Below are positions 22,201-33,895 of a stretch of 34,834 nucleotides of DNA, in pieces. Under the pieces are notes generated by a model that saw only the letters and a program-made list of their open reading frames with translations, was not told the origin of the DNA and did no database searches. Numbering within the stretch: the stretch's first letter is position 1; every line of letters starts with the position of its first letter. The stretch covers positions 1-34,834 of the forward strand of contig NW_022205193.1 in assembly GCF_008831285.2 (NCBI RefSeq), written 5' to 3'. The translations under genes and the position numbers were made by a program. Source of the DNA: Nymphaea colorata. Taxonomy: Eukaryota; Streptophyta; Magnoliopsida; Nymphaeales; Nymphaeaceae.

Positions 22201-25200
22201 TTCCTCGCTGATTGCAAGCTATTTCTGCTAGAGTTAGTTTTATTTTTTATGGACTAAAGTCAAGAGCTATTCATTTTATCTTCTGCTTTTACTCCATTTC
22301 TGTTATAAATCCTTGCATTTCATTGATTACTCATTCTTTTGCTTTATTAATGAATTTATCTACTCCTATTTTGCCTATATTAGCTTGTTTAATTTGCTTA
22401 GCTATTTTGATTTTTTATCCTTTTCTTGTTCATACTTTTTCTATATTTCTTATTTTTCTTGGCGGGCTTCTTCCACGATTTCTTATACTCCTCATTAATG
22501 TGGTTTTTTCTTGCTTATTTTTATTTTGCCTCTTTGAAATTATTTTATATCTGTTCCTCTTCCTTCTAAGTTAGAATTGTGTCTTTTACAGCTGTTTCTC
22601 TTTCTCGGAAAGGGTTAGATTGATATTTTTGATGATATGAGTTAAATTGATGATCTCATTATCCTTCACAACTACTTGGTCTGTTAAGTTGCTTATTTGA
22701 TTTCTGAACTTTCTTTCATCATCTTACGTAAGTCTTGGAACTTCAATGACCTTGATTGGCTATTTCTCTTTTGTCTATTACATCACCTTTGCGAATTACA
22801 GTTTTTATGTAATCAGCTTTATTTCAACAGTCAGCTTCTTTTTTTATTATAGTAAATCATTAATGGTTTTATCTTTTATTGATATTTTTGTATTTAAGGC
22901 TTTCTCATTGGCCTATATTTAGTTTTTCCATTTCTTCAGCTTTTTCTTAGAGCTTTAGTTTTAACTTTACAGTTTATTGATTTTGCTTTGATATTATATG
23001 CTGATTTTCTTATTCTCATTTGATATCTCAGAAATCCTCAATGCCAAGCTCTATTTTTCTCCTTTTAGGTCGACAATAACCTTTTAAAATGCCTTGAGTT
23101 GATTATCTTTTTCAGTTATTTTGCACATAAGCTCACTTTTTTCAGATTGATATTCATTTATTTTTGAATTGAATTGTTTTTCCTTCATCTCCAAATTAGC
23201 TATTTGCTCTTCGTATTTCAAGTATTTCTGGTGAGATTACTCAATCAGGTTATTAACTTCCTTATTTAGCTTTAATCTCTGCTTTTTCTTAGTCATTTCT
23301 TGCATGCTTCCGGTTGATTGTCGAGACTAAACATCATTTGTTGGAATTTATTTTTTGAGACTTTGCAGTCGAAGTTTTTTTGAAATGGTATTGTTTTATT
23401 CATCTTGTTGCCTTGCAACAAGGCAGTTTAGCTCTTATGTCTTTGAGAAAATTGATTATTTGAGTTTTATCACTATGCTTGAAGACTTTATTCTCCACTT
23501 CGATGCGTCCATACTCTTCGATAATGCTACCATATCATCTTTTATCTTTTTGAAGCTTGCTTAAATGCCTATCTTTTATAGCTCGATGGGACTTATTGAA
23601 AAATCTTTGAATAGGCATTCTGACATCAGTGTCATTTGCTATTCATAGAAAGAAAGAGCACTATTAAGCATTTGAACATAACTTCGCATTTATTTGTCCG
23701 ATTTTTATTGATGACCTCACCATCAAAATTTTTCTGATTTTCTTCGGAGTCTTTTTTATACTTGGTCAAGGCACTCTACAATTAGATCTTTGAAGTTATC
23801 ATACTATTTTATTTTTTCTTTATGCTACTATTCAAGGCACATATTTTCTAAGTAGCTTCTAACTATTTCTGTACATTTTCTCTTTGCAATTTGCCACATT
23901 CCTTTTCCAACTATTAATTCATTTCTTTGATTTTATCCATCATCATTTTGGCCTCTATATTGCTCCTATTTAAATTGGATATTTATGCTGATTTGGTCGT
24001 CATCAATTTTTAATATTCCTTATTTTCGTATTACAGCTTAGAGACTTGCTGTTTGAGATAGTCAGCATCGTCGTATGAGCCAAACAGAGTGGAATTAGAA
24101 ATGAAATGCTGGCATTGTGCTCCTATTTTACTGTGCTTTGCTACAGTTCATACTCTTTTCACTCTCTATAACTAGCTTTATAGCCTTGCTTTTATCTTTA
24201 CAGTTGACTTACTTTGCTTCTGCCTATATGAGTTTTTTCTATGTTCGTTCTTTATTTTTTTATCTTTTGAAGATTCTCTTCCAAGGTTTAATATTATTTA
24301 AACGATGTAATTCTATATGAGTTTGCTTCGATTTTGATCCTCTTTGATTCGGACATTGATTAGCTCTTTTTCCAATCTTTAATTTTAGCTTTTTACTTGT
24401 TTTATTTTGCTCTCATACTATCCGATCAAAAACTTAAATTGTCTATGTTTCGCTGACGAAATTTATTTATTTTAAGTTTCCGAGGCTTTTCTATGAGAAA
24501 TTGACTGTCTGAGTTCCTAAAAATAAAGATCTAAACTTAGATATTTCTTTTCGAGTTCCTCAACCTTGTCATAGATAGTCTCCATATTGCTATCCATAAA
24601 GATGGAAAACCTTTGCAAATGATTCTTGATAGATGATGATCCATCGGATTTCAAACGAAACATCTTCGGTGGCTACCGATCAGTTGCTTCGAGATCATTG
24701 TATTCCATTTTTATTGGAGAATCTTCACGGTGTTATCTATCATGACTATTTTTGCGATTGTTTGGAAGGGGAGGAGATGATTGAGAGCTATTTTTCTTTC
24801 GATTTAAGTACATATTCGCCTATGAGGTTGGCGAATCTTTTTATTTCGGTTGTTTTTACACGTAGGAATATCCTTCGTTGGTAAAATACTCTCGCTTGGA
24901 GGTGTGCTTACTCGGGTAATCTTCCTCTATGTAGGTGGTGGACTTTGGCATTTGCGAATGGGACATGGTTTCCTTTTTTTTGTAGGAATCTCTTTTCATG
25001 TATATCTTACCTTATTCGCTAGATTAGCTTCTCATTTATCTGTCATTTCATCGTCAATGTAAGGCTGTTGAGATCTTTATTTTCCTCTAAAAAACCCATC
25101 TCCTTCGTAATTTACATTCCTGCCAGGTAATATCCTGGCCGGTTCTTTATAATTGTTGGATTGGTATTGATTGCTTTTTATTGATGCTTTTCTTTGGATC

Positions 25201-25390
25201 TCGAGGCTTTTTAGGGTATTTTAGTTCCTGAGATGTAGGCTTTGGATGATTATTTTTTAGTAGGATATGGCTGGTTTTGCTGAGAAAGGAAAGTTTTCTC
25301 CTCCGGCCTGTATTGCATCGGTGGATGTGGATTGGTCACTCCGATACGGTCTCGGCTTAAACTGTTTCGAATGTACTGCTTGGAGCTCAT
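19243..25390 (-). CDS. Large coiled-coil protein, unknown function (several indels)
   Basis: Roughly 2,000 codons on the minus strand, starting at the ATG complementary to 25388-25390. The first 250 residues are polar and low in hydrophobics, rich in Ser, Gln, Asn, Pro and Lys (for example NSSQSSPPLPNN), so probably disordered. From about 24620 downwards come heptad-like Glu/Lys/Leu/Gln stretches (YDKVEELEKKY; ILEEKAEYIDQLEEA; REVEKKDADLMNLIKRYE). TAA/TAG read as sense are frequent. The frame changes many times, so the exact protein and its C-terminus (between about 19243 and 19340) are uncertain. The long hydrophobic Phe/Leu/Ser-rich frames on the plus strand are its antisense shadow. Such proteins are often cytoskeletal or basal-body parts in ciliates, but nothing here proves that. 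Confidence 0.6.
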
Positions 25391-25529
25391 ACTTTTTAAA
25401 TTAAAGCAATTATAATGATCCATATTAAAACATCAAAAGCCTTGCCTATAAACGGTAGAATCTCATATTTGGCATTGTTTTTGTGATTGTTTAATAGTTA
25501 TGGAGAATTTATATATTTAAATTAGATTT
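25391..25529. promoter_or_regulatory. Divergent promoter region
   Basis: 139 bp separate the start of the coiled-coil gene (minus) from the start of the next gene (plus). It is AT-rich and must hold both promoters. No specific motif recognised. Confidence 0.4.
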
Positions 25530-26782
25530 ATGACATCAAAGGAAATTTTGATCGTCGAGACTGTCAGGGGATAAATCTAGGCAAGCAAATTAAGCAACGA
25601 TTCGATATGTCTTTTTCACGAACGCTTGACTCCGAATGTTTACGCTGTTCCATGCGACCGACCAATATCACTTTAGCATATTGACTACCATCGCAACAAC
25701 CTTCTCTCTCTTGAGAACACAGCACTGACTCCTGGCATGATCGATCATGAGCTTCAGGTCCTGCTGCAGAGAATAAGTAGAACGTCTTCTGATGTTATTG
25801 CACTTGATGGCTCCAACTACGAAGCGTAGATATAGATTTATGAAGAAAGGTGCCGGAGTTGTTGGAAAAATATGTGGTTGTCAAAGGATATCAGTATAGG
25901 TTGGCAGGCAATCCACCCTAAGGTCAAAAGAGTGTACTGTTCAGCAAGGAACATATATATAAACAGCTGGAATATGAATTTAAACTTGGAAATGGAAAGT
26001 TCAAGCCTGGCTTTATTGGGGAACTTTTGCTTAATGAATGCCTATAAAATAACAACTATTTTAATGCTTACAAAGCATATCTCTAGTTCTCAGCAAAGAC
26101 CAGTTGCTTTATCATCATCAATTCATTATAATTTGGACAAAAAGCAGTCTTTCATCACCTAAAAGCATTGAATAGTCCTAATCAGAATGAATATCTGAAT
26201 CGATCTCTTGAGGTATTTAAAAAGGTTTAAGCTGTACTTCAAACTGCTCAAGATGCCAAAGCTAAAAGAGTTGTAATCTACAATATTCCATTCATATTCT
26301 AGACAATTATTCATGAAAATTTTACTCAAACAACATCTAACCTTGTGCATCACTTGATCGCTTAGCTTTTGCGCAAGTATTAATTTTCCTTGGGGTTTGA
26401 TCTTTCAAGATACAGCTAAAGCAAGTAATCCTTATACTATATTGGACAGTTAATTGCATATGTTCCGAATAGAATCATCCTTTCTGGTGGTTTGGCATAT
26501 AAGACCGATCTTACAACCAACGGAGGTGCAGGATATTTGTATTACAAAGGCGAAAAATTGCAGGAAATGTGCTCGATTGCTGGCGAAAAGGGCCTGAGGG
26601 ATGCATTATTCGCGAATAAATTGGCTCTGCTTGCATGGAAGGTCAAAATATAAGAAACGAAAATAGTCATATTATGGAAATGCAGCCAATGTGGAAATGA
26701 GCAGCCTGAAAATGTCGAATCCTTTAGAAAGTTCGGAAAGCAATTCTGTTCAATCAAGTGCTTAAAGGGTCACAAATTTTGA
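25530..26782 (+). CDS. Unknown protein with C-terminal Cys-pair (zinc-finger-like) tail
   Basis: About 417 codons with a single missing base near 25862. ATG at 25530, TGA at 26780-26782. Features seen: a front part with YHRNNLLSLEN and TPGMIDHELQVLLQRI, then ELLEKYVVVKGY, a helical middle, and a tail with CSQCGNEQ and FCSIKCLKGH, i.e. two CxxC/CxxxC pairs about 20 residues apart, fit for one zinc ion. There is no signal peptide and no membrane segment. I do not recognise the family. A zinc-binding adaptor or nucleic-acid/protein-binding role is a guess. It runs convergent with the IF-2 gene, and the two ends meet or slightly overlap. Confidence 0.6.
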
Positions 26783-28892
26783 TCTGTATATAAATAGCAT
26801 AATGGGATATATGTGATTGATATGGTAAATTTCAGATACGAAAATGGGAGGATTGTGATTCTATCATTACTAGAAGGCAACATCTAATCGCCTTTCTAGA
26901 ACTGGAAGTCAGTGTCTAGGGTGATGGTGCATTCATCCCCTTTCTTGACCTCAGTCATTTCCTTCTTGAAGCTTTTTATGCTTTAGCGAAGATCTCACCA
27001 GTGATTGGCGTGCCATTTCTAAATACGTGCATTTTGTTTGCCTTTGCCATCTTTCCACTCATCACGCGAACGCCAGGAACCAGGATAACCTCTTATGTGC
27101 CTTTTTTCCTTTAATCTTGAAGATATCGGCAACCACGCACCTTCCTTTCTCTGTTCCCTTGATCATAGCTCCCTTTTTGCGGTTGATTGCGGACTCTTCG
27201 AAATCTTTGAGGAAATTGTGAATCAATCTATGAACTTTAGTAACTATTTTAGATCCTTTTGCATTATCAAAGCTTCGGAGTTGACTTCGGCTCCAAAGGT
27301 GAATATTTCAGCATTGCATGTCTGTGCCTATTCTATGTCATTTGTGGTGACTTCACCGATATCTGATTTCAAGATGTTGACTGTGATTTCATTCTTTTCC
27401 TTCAAGCGCTCAATGATGGGCTGGATTTGCCCGTGAATGGTCTACTCAATGCCTCGATCTGCGAAGCGAAGGATAACATTAAAATTGCTTTTATTGATGC
27501 CGATATTAACTAAAAATTGATACACGTATTGTTTGTGGTTTGCCAGCTCATCTTCTTTTGCTTGCAGAAGCTCTTAGAATTTGGGATTCTTGGCAGATAG
27601 CTATCTTAATTCTTCAATTTTTTGGTTAATTTCATTCTATTTCTCTTCGAATTTGACAAGCCAGGCATCGTTGCTTGCTGAACCGTACATAGACTTTCTG
27701 CTTCTATAATCAAGTCTAATCTTAGCGGTTTTCACTGTATTCTTTTGTTGCTCCTTGCTGAGGTCTTGCATGCTCATTTGTTTTCTCTTGGAAGTGATGA
27801 ATTTAGCCTTATTTTAATCTGAAACTTCATAGATGAAATCTCCAGCAGCTGGAATATTGGGATTCCAATGACCTGAACTGCATCCCCAGGCTTAGCTTCT
27901 TTGAGGGCAGCACCCTGATCATCATGGAAGCTCTTCACTCTAGCATAGGATTCCCCGATGACCAGCAAAGATCCAACTTCAAGGTGCCCTGCTTGACGAT
28001 CATAGTCATGGCATTCAGTCCTTTAGCATTTGGTAAGCCTCTAAGACAATTCCTTCGGTAAATCCATCCTCGATAGCCTTCAACTCACTGGTTTACTCTA
28101 AGACAAGCTCTGAGAGCAAATCAACGTTTTGACCAGTCTTGGCGCTAATATGGATCACTGGAATATCTCCACCCTTCGGCTCAATATTGAGTCCAGCTTC
28201 GAAAACGGAAGATTCAGTCATTTCCACATCGGCATTGGGAAGGTCGATTTTATTGATAGCACTATGGTTGGGATTTTATCTCTGTTGATCATATCAATGA
28301 TCTCCTGAGTCTGCTTTTTCACTCCTTCGGTAGCAGATACAATCAACACGATAAGGTCAGTTACCAGAGCTCCACGGCGTCTCATGTTAGAGAATGCCTC
28401 GTGTCCAGGAGTATCAATGAAGGTGATCTTTTGTCCGTGGCAATTGATATGGAAGGCTCCTATTTTTTGTGTAATTCCTCCAACTTCTCCTTGTGCGATG
28501 CTTGAGCTTCTGAGGTAGTCAATGAGGGTGGTTTTTCCATGATCTACGTGTCCCATGATGGTGATGACTGGGGATTTCTTTTGATATTTAATTTCGCTTT
28601 CCTGTTGCTGGGCAATATCGACTCCGTTGATTATGCTCAGCATTCTAAGTTCGTCCTTATTGACGAATTTCGTCTTTGGATCCAGGAGCTGCATCCTGAG
28701 CGAATCTTAATTGATGTTTAATTGTTGTGCTACAGAGGTGAGAGAGACCTCATTGGGTTTGGGTTTTATCATTGGAGCCTTGGGAGGGAGAGGTTTGATG
28801 ATTTTCTTGGGAGTGGAGATAAGGTAGCAATTTTTATTGAAGCGGATGAGTTGGGAAAGGCGGCCTATCATCAGATAATAATAATTCAACAT
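26770..28892 (-). CDS. MTIF2: Mitochondrial translation initiation factor IF-2 (indels)
   Basis: Bacterial-type IF-2 GTPase that places initiator tRNA on the mitochondrial ribosome. The N-terminus (MIGRLSQLIRFNKN...) is basic and amphipathic, like a mitochondrial presequence. The G domain has GHVDHGKT (P-loop), GGITQKIGA (switch I) and DTPGHEAF (switch II). Then follow the NKID block, domain II (KQGTLKVG, split by an indel), GDxVxVxGIP and a C-terminal barrel (PGVRVMSGKMAKAN, MTEVKKGDECTI). Missing bases lie near 28260, 28037, 27977, 27866, 27093 and 26975. Between domain II and the last domains is a Lys/Glu/Gln-rich coiled-coil insertion (about 27540-27720). The exact C-terminus is uncertain (26770-26870). 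The start could also be the second Met at 28868. Confidence 0.82.
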
Positions 28893-29126
28893 CAGAAATA
28901 AAAAAACGACTTATACTACGTTTTTATAATTGTTTTCAATAGCAAACGTTCTAAGAAATCGTATTAAGGCAACGATATTATCTTTATGATCGTAATTTTT
29001 TGTATAACATATCAAAACCATTTAAATTCCCAAAGATTTTTCATCCAAAATCCTTCTTTTTTTAATTAAACTCCTCCTATTTAGAAATAACAATTTCATA
29101 ATTAATTCCAAGGATAATAAATTAAT
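28893..29126. promoter_or_regulatory. Divergent promoter region between IF-2 and CSL4 genes
   Basis: 234 bp of strongly AT-rich DNA between two genes transcribed away from each other. No defined motif recognised. Confidence 0.4.
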
Positions 29127-29693
29127 ATGAACGAAATCGTCAACAAGAAGGTGCAGGTGGGTCAGAAGCTAGCAAAATACAATCAATAATAACTTCAACA
29201 GGGTCTATACGTCTACAAGGAGTTCGTCTTTGCTTCGATTGTCGGCGTTGTCCGCTCCAAACAAAACGCCTACTTTGTTGAAAATAAGTTCCCTGTCAAA
29301 TGTTTCGATATCAAGGTCGGAGATATCGTCTATGGTCAGGTGAGCAAGATTAGGGAAGAGGAGGCCTTTGTCAATCTCATTCAAATCAACGATATTTCTC
29401 TAAGCAAAAACATAGAGGGGTCTATTCGCAAGGAACATGTCAGATAAAAACTGGTCGACCAGGTAGTCATGATTGACAGTTTCAGGCCCAACGATATCAT
29501 CAAAGCTAAGGTGATCAGTTTGGGTGATTCTTCACGAAGCCTTTACTTGACGACTGCTGCGGAAGATTTAGGCGTTGTTGTGGCTAAGGCTGAGCAATCA
29601 GGCCGGCTCATGCTGCCTTACGATTGGACTTCTATGATCGATCTTAATGGCAATCACCAGGAGAAGAGGAAGGTGGCTAAGCCTGAAATGTGA
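29127..29693 (+). CDS. CSL4: Exosome subunit CSL4 (EXOSC1)
   Basis: 188 residues, intact. Cap subunit of the RNA exosome, which processes and degrades RNA 3' to 5'. An N-terminal beta domain (about 1-65) precedes an S1 RNA-binding domain (about 70-150) with GDIVYGQVSKI, IRKEHVR and SFRPNDIIKAKVISLGD, then LTTAAEDLGVVVA, the family hallmark. The C-terminal zinc-ribbon region is short and has no Cys pairs (RKVAKPE ending is kept). Three sense TAA codons occur (two at 29188-29193, one at 29446-29448). The ORF has no indels, so local sequence quality is good here. Confidence 0.9.
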
Positions 29694-29900
29694 TTCATAT
29701 GAAATGATTGAGTTTTACGTTAACATGGACATATTTTCTATCTTCCAGGACCAAATTATCTTTATTCACGGTTTGAATATAAATTTCGATGGATAAATCA
29801 CGGTTTTTCATTTTTCGGATCCTATTTTTCATTTTCGATGGTTTGATTGTGGGGATTATTTGTCATACTTGTTATTTTCGGAAGTTCTTTATATAATAAA

Positions 29901-32468
29901 ATGGAAGAAGAGAAAAAAAAGTTTCTTCTCTCTAGAATAAAGCGAGAAGAGGCACTAATAACCTCCGAGTTCTAAAAATACAAAAAGACTTACCATTCCA
30001 AAGAGATCTCATCGGAAAGACCGAATCATTTTTATAACATATCTCGCACACCGTCCAAATAAATAATTCTCTCGCATCTAACCTCCACGAGTACCTGGAC
30101 AGGCCTCAAATGGAGGCCATCTTCATGCGCATCAATACCATCTTCTGCGACCTTATATAAAAGTACAGAAAAAGCAGCAACCAACTCACCTTTCTGCAGA
30201 GTAAAAGGAATATCAAAGAGATTCGATAAATTTGCGATATTTGCCATGACAAGATAGAATCCAATCGTATCGAAAATATACGCAGAGGGCTTGATGAGGA
30301 GTCCGAGTGCAGAGCGGCAGTCATCAAGAAATTGATCTAGGATTCTTAGCTGGAGAGAACGACGCCCGTCTTTAGCGAGGATGAGGATAGGTAGTTTAGG
30401 AGAGAGCTTGAAGTAATCAAACAATAATATAGAAAGTCTTCAAAAATAAATAACTAGTCCTTCAGACTAACATCCATGAAAGTAACGTCTTTTTGGCCAC
30501 CGTCGAAGAGGAAATTGCAGAATTTATGGTTTCCTTCCGAAAGGATTTCGCATAGTGGGGAGGACAGCAAATAGAGGAGTAGAATTAGAATTGGGGAAAG
30601 GTGATGAAAACTTACATCAACAAAAAACTGACGAATTCCTTTAATAGCAAAATCCCCAATTGGATCAAGAAGATGCATGAACTCTTCGTCGATAAGCAGC
30701 CAACGAAACCGAAAGTGTATTTCATGAACAAGGAATGCCAAGCTGGCATACCCACTTAAAATGAAGAAAGATTGGCACAGTAACTTGAAGAACTAAACCA
30801 TACTCTAATCATGAAGAGGTAAGCACTGAAAGAAAAGGAAAGAGACCTTGAGCATGAGAAGATTAGAAGCAGAGCATTAAAAGCAGAACTATAGTCACTC
30901 CAGCAATATTACGTTGATAAGCTTTATGCCAACGGAAAGGATGAAACTGTGAAGGAAAAAATGGCATAAATCTAAGAAATTCTTGCAAACGATAACATCC
31001 GAACTTCTTTTGTCAATTTTAGTGATCACAACTAGGAAAAGACTTAGCTCAACGAAAGAGAATTAGAGGACCGAGCCAAAAAGAATAAGAAGAAATTCGC
31101 AAAGATGCCCTACCAGGTGATGATCCAAAAGTCTCCCAAGGACCTAAAGTAGCAAAAATCCACATAAAACCTATCATATTTGCAAAATATTCCTGGCAAC
31201 AATCCCATCGATTCGAGATCCTAAAAATCAAACCAAAATGTTTTATCTCGCAAATAATCCACCCCCATGATTTCCTCCTATGAAGGCAGTAACAGCTACA
31301 TCGACCAAGGAAGCCTAAAGTTGAAGAGGAAGGCATACAATCGATAGAAGCGAGAAGAGATACAAAATGATTATGAAAAGGAGAAGAAGAATCAATCCGT
31401 ATCCTACGCAAATGAAAGATAGAGAGAGAAGTATGAACTCAAGGATGAAGTGAAGCTCATCTGCGGCGAAATATCTAAAGATATAAAACTTAAGAAGCAC
31501 TCAAAGAAAAGTAATATCCAAAGGTTCAACTCCATCTCAATCACAGATGACTGCCCTCTTCCCCCCGGCCACTAATAAACCAAAAATACAACAGCTCTCC
31601 TTCTTCCCGTCACTGAAGGACTCGTCTCTTTGATCCAGTAGAACATAACATCCAACGCCAAAAAGCGAGCCTCTTGCATACCAGAGGCCCTAACTTCATA
31701 GATAGATAAAATGGAGTTCAACCAAGCCATCAACGTAATAGTCCAGCACTCAAAGTGTCATTAGCTAGTGACTGAACATGTGAAATTCAGACTCAATAAG
31801 ATGATATAAAACTTCTTCGATAGCTTAGAGAGGAAAAATTCTAAATCTATCTGCTTCCAGCCAGTCAAAATGTCCAAGGTTGATCTATCCGCAAATAAAT
31901 AAAACTAACCTCTTCCAGTATTCAAGGATATAGAGTACGGAAGCAATGGAAGCATCGTTAATAACGGAAGCATCATCAATAACAGAAGTAATGGCAGTAG
32001 TGGAAGCAAGAGTCTTAAGAAGTAGCAACAGAGACAGCTTGATATTATCCTGTAGAGAAGAAATAAATCCCTGCATGCTCATCCTCTCAAATTGCCAACA
32101 ATCTCGATCAAAAACTACAACTCTAGTGATATATAAGATTCGTCGAACTCCAAAGAAGCCTTTGCCTTCTTTATCGACGAAGCAAATGCAAAGGAATTCG
32201 AGGAATCTTTCTAAAGATATCAGGAAAGACATGTGATGAAGCCAACTCCTTCCCAGCTGCAGGAAATCTAGAGGATTTTCTCTGAGCTTTAGCTTCTCAA
32301 GCGGAGGAACAACCCAGCTTACCTTCAGCTTTGCCTTTTCATGAGATTTCCCTACAGTTCCTCAAAGTAAAAATCCTCTACGATTAATCTAGCTACCGGA
32401 TTCACCTTTCCCACCTTTTGCAACTATTTCTTGAAGGTGTTATGGCTGCACCGCGAGTGTTCGATTGA
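29901..32468 (+). CDS. Unknown large protein with central coiled coil
   Basis: About 855 codons. Missing bases near 30055, 30467 and 32290. Between the last two, one frame stays free of TGA for about 1.8 kb while containing more than 25 sense TAA/TAG, strong evidence for coding. N-terminus MEEEKKKFLLSRIKREEAL. A Cys-x-x-Cys (ICDICHDK) occurs at about residue 110. WIKKMHELFVDKQPT and a coiled coil (QLEELNHT...KEKERDLEHEKIRSRALKAELQSL) lie in the middle. A Ser/Asn/Gly-rich linker (31945-31995) follows. The C-terminus is helical (ISLQFLKVKILY, HLLQLFLEGVM), ending at the TGA at 32466-32468. If the last shift is not real, the frame runs to about 32590. No family recognised. Confidence 0.62.
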
Positions 32469-32842
32469 ATAGGGAAAGGCCTTTTGCTGCCATGTTCTGA
32501 AATTCCAGCGAAAATTACTCTTGAACCTTCCATAGAGGAAAACCAACAAGATAAAAAGATCCGATCGATTTGAGCTTAAATTTGGATGAATGCCTTTTTT
32601 TGATTGTTCATAAGTTGTCACAAAGACATCAAAATTAGATCATAAAAGGCAGGTTAGAATCTATCTGTCTTTCACTTATTATGAATCATTATATACAAAC
32701 AGTAATCAAAGAAAAACGATTTAATCTGATTCTACAAGAAAGTTGTTGATAATCTTACGCACACACTTCACAATCACGAAGTCCTTATGCATATTCGATA
32801 TATTCTTTCAATTTATAATAATATTGGCATTAATTATCACGT
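32469..32842. other. Intergenic region before desaturase gene
   Basis: No gene seen. AT-rich. An overlapping frame from 32743 reads through the desaturase start in another phase and is not a gene. Confidence 0.4.
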
Positions 32843-33895
32843 ATGACTCAAAAAATTATCTACCAAGGGGTGGAATACAACATCCATCCCTTTCTCGACG
32901 AGCATCCAGGAGGCAGAGACATCATGTAGCACTACCTGAAGCAAAATATAGAAATCACTGGCTTTTTTAAGTATCAGCATGTTTAGTTAGATCGATGCAT
33001 ACCGAATAGGCTGAGAAAAGATTGCTTCAGCTCGAGGTGATCGGCAAGACTGAGAGAAATAAATATTAACGCATCTATTCTAAGATTGAATAAAAGGTAA
33101 GACGCTTGTATTAGCCTTCAGGGCTAATTGAATTAGCAATAGTAATGACTATCATTTTTCTATACTATGTAAGCACTCGCATCATCCATCATACCATACT
33201 CATCGTCGCTTTGACCATAATGCAAATCCTGGCTGTTTGGGCCTGCCATTCCTACATGCACTCTAAGAACCCAGGCTTCTCCTTGTTAGGTAAGGTACAT
33301 GACTTTTAAAATAGGTCTTGGGAGGAGTGGTCCTTGGAATGTCTGGAATATGGTGGAAGCAGAAACACCATCGTCATCATGCCTACACTAACCACGATGA
33401 ACTGGACCAGGATATTGGTGTAGACTACCCAATTTACCTCTTTCCTTTTATTCTCTTGAAATGGCGTTGGGATTCCTTTTGGAGTGCGATAAGGCTTTTT
33501 CTAATTGTAAGACTTTCATAACTCAGCGCGATTTGCTTTTTATAGGGATTCATTATATCAATGTCTTGAACAAACAGATTTTGATTGCCACGCTAATAAG
33601 TAGTTGCGTTGCTGGGATGTTCGTAGCTGTGGTCACGCAGGGCAACCACGAAAGAGAGAATCGTTACAAGGAGGGCAAATTCAACGATTTCTTGATATAG
33701 ACACTAGAAAGCACGAGAAACTATGGCTGGAAGAGCATGGCTAGTACCTATATCCTTGGTGGGTTTAACTTTCACATTTAGCATCATCTTTTCCCTCAGG
33801 TTCCTTTCTACAACCTCAAGAAAGCGCATAGGATCGTCAGATAGGAACTTGAAGCGCATAAAATTAAATTGACGACTGGTGATATTCTCATTTGA
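32843..33895 (+). CDS. Cytochrome b5-fused front-end fatty acid desaturase
   Basis: Membrane desaturase that inserts a double bond between an existing one and the carboxyl end (delta-5/delta-6 type). N-terminal cytochrome b5 domain with the heme motif HPGG (residues 21-24) and the second heme His in KYQH. Two or more membrane segments follow. His boxes: HSYMH, KHHRHH and H-I-(TAG)-HH before LFP. The classical third box is QIEHH, so the TAG at 33779-33781 stands where the family usually has Glu. Frame continuity needs introns at 33295-33314 and 33507-33526, and probably 33097-33114. One further frame change near 32981-33009 is either a 29-nt intron or a missing base. The stop is the TGA at 33893-33895. 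Substrate position cannot be told from sequence. Confidence 0.85.
32981..33009 (+). other. Candidate 29-nt intron (or one missing base)
   Basis: It starts GTTTAG and ends AATAG. Removing it joins the KYQH heme block to AEKRLLQLEVIGK in frame. The GTTTAG donor differs from the GTAAG donors nearby, so a sequencing deletion is the alternative. Confidence 0.35.
33097..33114 (+). other. Candidate 18-nt intron
   Basis: GTAAGAC...TTAG, phase 0. Its length is a multiple of three and it contains no TGA, so it could also be translated. The donor GTAAGAC is the same as in the intron at 33507. Confidence 0.5.
33295..33314 (+). other. 20-nt intron
   Basis: GTACAT...AATAG, phase 0. Its removal is required to join the HSYMH box to the GGVVLGMSG...KHHRHH box in frame. 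A 25-nt version starting at the GTAAGG five bases upstream would break the frame. Confidence 0.65.
33507..33526 (+). other. 20-nt intron
   Basis: GTAAGAC...CTCAG, phase 0, located between FWSAIRLFLI and RDLLFIGIHY. Exact removal of these 20 nt restores the frame up to the third His box. Confidence 0.75.

Noticed and set aside
21315-22574. Several plus-strand hydrophobic open frames that look like membrane proteins
   Set aside because: They are T-rich mirror images of the minus-strand coiled-coil gene, lack conserved motifs, and stop being special once TAA/TAG are treated as sense.
33290-33314. 25-nt intron as in Paramecium at this site
   Set aside because: Removing 25 nt breaks the frame between the His boxes. 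Removing 20 nt from 33295 keeps it.
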